A stretch of 7,539 nt of DNA from Actinomycetes bacterium (GTDB lineage: Bacteria; Actinomycetota; Acidimicrobiia; Acidimicrobiales; SZUA-35), in contig JAAETV010000236.1 of assembly GCA_024227975.1 (NCBI GenBank), forward strand, positions 1-7,539, written 5' to 3'. Below, piece by piece: positions 6,324 to 7,539 of the stretch (positions are counted from its first letter, which is position 1; each line of letters opens with the position of its first letter). The notes under the pieces are model-generated. The model was not told the origin of the DNA and did not search any database. It saw only the letters and a program-made list of their open reading frames with translations. The position numbers and the translations under genes were made by a program.

Positions 6324-7539
6324 ACCAGCAGACGAGCCCCCGGTTCGCCATCCTCCTCTTCGGCGGTGTATTCGCCCTCCTCGGTGCCCTGATCGCGGGA
6401 AAGCCCGACGTAGCCGCCATCGTCAGCCCTGCCGTCATCTTGGTCGTCCTCGCTGCTGCCCTCCACCAGTGGCCAGATCTGGAGCTGTCGGTCAGCGGAC
6501 CGGTGCGAGCCATCGAAGGGGACCGGGTCGACCTCGTCGTCACAGCCAGTTCCCGGATCGGGATCCCCTGGCTCCAGCTCACCTTCGAGCTACCTCCCGA
6601 CTTCGAGCCAGTCGATGGGATACGCACCACCATTGTCTCGGTTCCCCCTGGACGCGAGGTCAGCGTCAAGTTCCCGGTAGAGGTCACCCGCTGGGGAGTG
6701 GCCAGGCCGGGCCGATTGCTGGCCACCGGCCGCGATCGGTTCGCCATGTTCACCACCTCGACCGTCCACACCTCGGATCTGGTGGTCAGAGTCCATCCGG
6801 CCGAGGGCCATCGACGATCGGTCATCGCCCCAACCCAGCTTCGCTCTCGGGTCGGGGCCCACCTCTCTCCTCGCCATGGTGAGGGGGCCGAGTTCGCCGA
6901 GGTCCGCCCCTTCCGCATTGGCGACCATATGCGCGCTTTGAACTGGCGGGTGACCGCCCGCAAAGGCGAGCCCTGGGTCACGGTCCGTCACCCCGACCGA
7001 TCCGGTGACCTGGTCTTGATCCTCGACTCCTTCACCGACCTCGGTCCCGACGGGAATCGACTGGTCCAGCGTGGTGTCAGGGCGGCCATGGCTCTGGCCG
7101 ACGCCAACCTCGGCACCCACGACCGGGTCGGGCTTCTCGACGTTGGCCGTCATATCCGCTGGTTCCGACCCCGGCTGGGACGCCTTCACCAGGCCCGCCT
7201 GTTCGACCGCCTCCTCGAAACCCAGGTCGAGCCGGGCCTACGGGCTCCCCGCCTCTCCCAACTCCCCATCCATGAGCTCGATGACGGGACCCTCATCGTG
7301 GTCATCACCGGCCTGGTCGATCCTGATATGTCTCACCTGCCGGCGCAGCTGGCCAACCGGGGCCTGGAGGTGGTGGTGCTCGACTGCGCCGCCGACGATC
7401 ATCTCCCCCCAATCAGCAGTACCGCCGATGGGCTGACAGCCCGTTTGTGGCACCTCCAGCGGACCGCACGCCGAGACGAGCTCCGCTCCCAAGGGGTAAC
7501 GGTCGTGACCTGGTCGGCCAACCAGCCCCTGGAGCTGCC
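6320..7539 (+). CDS. DUF58 domain protein, partner of the MoxR ATPase (3' end outside window)
   Basis: This frame begins at a GTG whose last two bases are part of the TGA of the MoxR gene (GTGA at 6320-6323), which implies translational coupling. It stays open for 406 codons to the window end. Two hydrophobic segments sit at residues 8-26 and 31-48, the usual N-terminal membrane anchor. A beta-rich region (about 52-160) comes next, then the DUF58 signature: GEGAEF (187-192), VRPFRIGDHMRALNWR (195-210), TARKGEPWVT (212-221), and the strand LVLILD (231-236), where a von Willebrand A-like fold begins. The metal-binding DxSxS motif of that fold is not intact here (DSFTD). DUF58 proteins are membrane-bound partners of MoxR ATPases, with roles inferred in cell envelope or stress functions. 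Family members are often about 400-450 residues, so little is probably missing. A transglutaminase-like gene commonly follows. Confidence 0.93.
   Translation, partial: MNQQTSPRFAILLFGGVFALLGALIAGKPDVAAIVSPAVILVVLAAALHQWPDLELSVSGPVRAIEGDRVDLVVTASSRIGIPWLQLTFELPPDFEPVDGIRTTIVSVPPGREVSVKFPVEVTRWGVARPGRLLATGRDRFAMFTTSTVHTSDLVVRVHPAEGHRRSVIAPTQLRSRVGAHLSPRHGEGAEFAEVRPFRIGDHMRALNWRVTARKGEPWVTVRHPDRSGDLVLILDSFTDLGPDGNRLVQRGVRAAMALADANLGTHDRVGLLDVGRHIRWFRPRLGRLHQARLFDRLLETQVEPGLRAPRLSQLPIHELDDGTLIVVITGLVDPDMSHLPAQLANRGLEVVVLDCAADDHLPPISSTADGLTARLWHLQRTARRDELRSQGVTVVTWSANQPLEL

Noticed and set aside
5941..6981. A 346-codon open frame on the - strand
   Set aside because: It is antisense to the MoxR and DUF58 genes, both supported by clear motifs. 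Its translation is Arg/Ser-rich low complexity with no recognisable domain.

Overview
The window is GC-rich (about 60-65% by eye) and almost fully coding, with all six genes on the + strand. An actinobacterial origin is inferred from the DUF2510-type GWYPDP...RWWDG...WT module, frequent GTG starts, few Shine-Dalgarno sites, a deazaflavin/flavin luciferase-like oxidoreductase, and very strong use of ATC, CTG/CTC and GTC codons. An environmental lineage such as Acidimicrobiia would fit. That placement is a guess, since no rRNA or marker gene is present.

Layout: 1-435 is the C-terminal end of an unrecognised multi-pass membrane protein. It is followed by about 210 bases of non-coding DNA with two terminator-like hairpins, a short tandem repeat and a weak promoter candidate. 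650-1801 is a PrsW-family intramembrane protease carrying an N-terminal DUF2510 module. 1889-3352 is a winged-helix plus AAA+ ATPase of a widespread but poorly characterised family. 3433-4275 is a lipoprotein whose mature part is a duplicated module of about 90 residues with two cysteines each. 4301-5242 is a luciferase-like flavin or F420 oxidoreductase. 5307-6323 is a MoxR-type AAA+ ATPase that overlaps (GTGA) a DUF58 protein running off the window at 7539.

The MoxR and DUF58 pair is a classic chaperone/partner operon, usually followed by a transglutaminase-like membrane protein. The lipoprotein and oxidoreductase are 25 bases apart and the second has a clear ribosome-binding site, so they are probably co-transcribed. 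The PrsW protease and the winged-helix ATPase are 87 bases apart and could form a unit, but the sequence does not prove that. I see no tRNA, rRNA, CRISPR array, insertion sequence or phage gene. The less ordinary items are the duplicated-module lipoprotein, the winged-helix AAA+ ATPase with a divergent C-terminal part, the DUF2510-PrsW fusion, and a marked excess of the tetramer GATC over the whole window.
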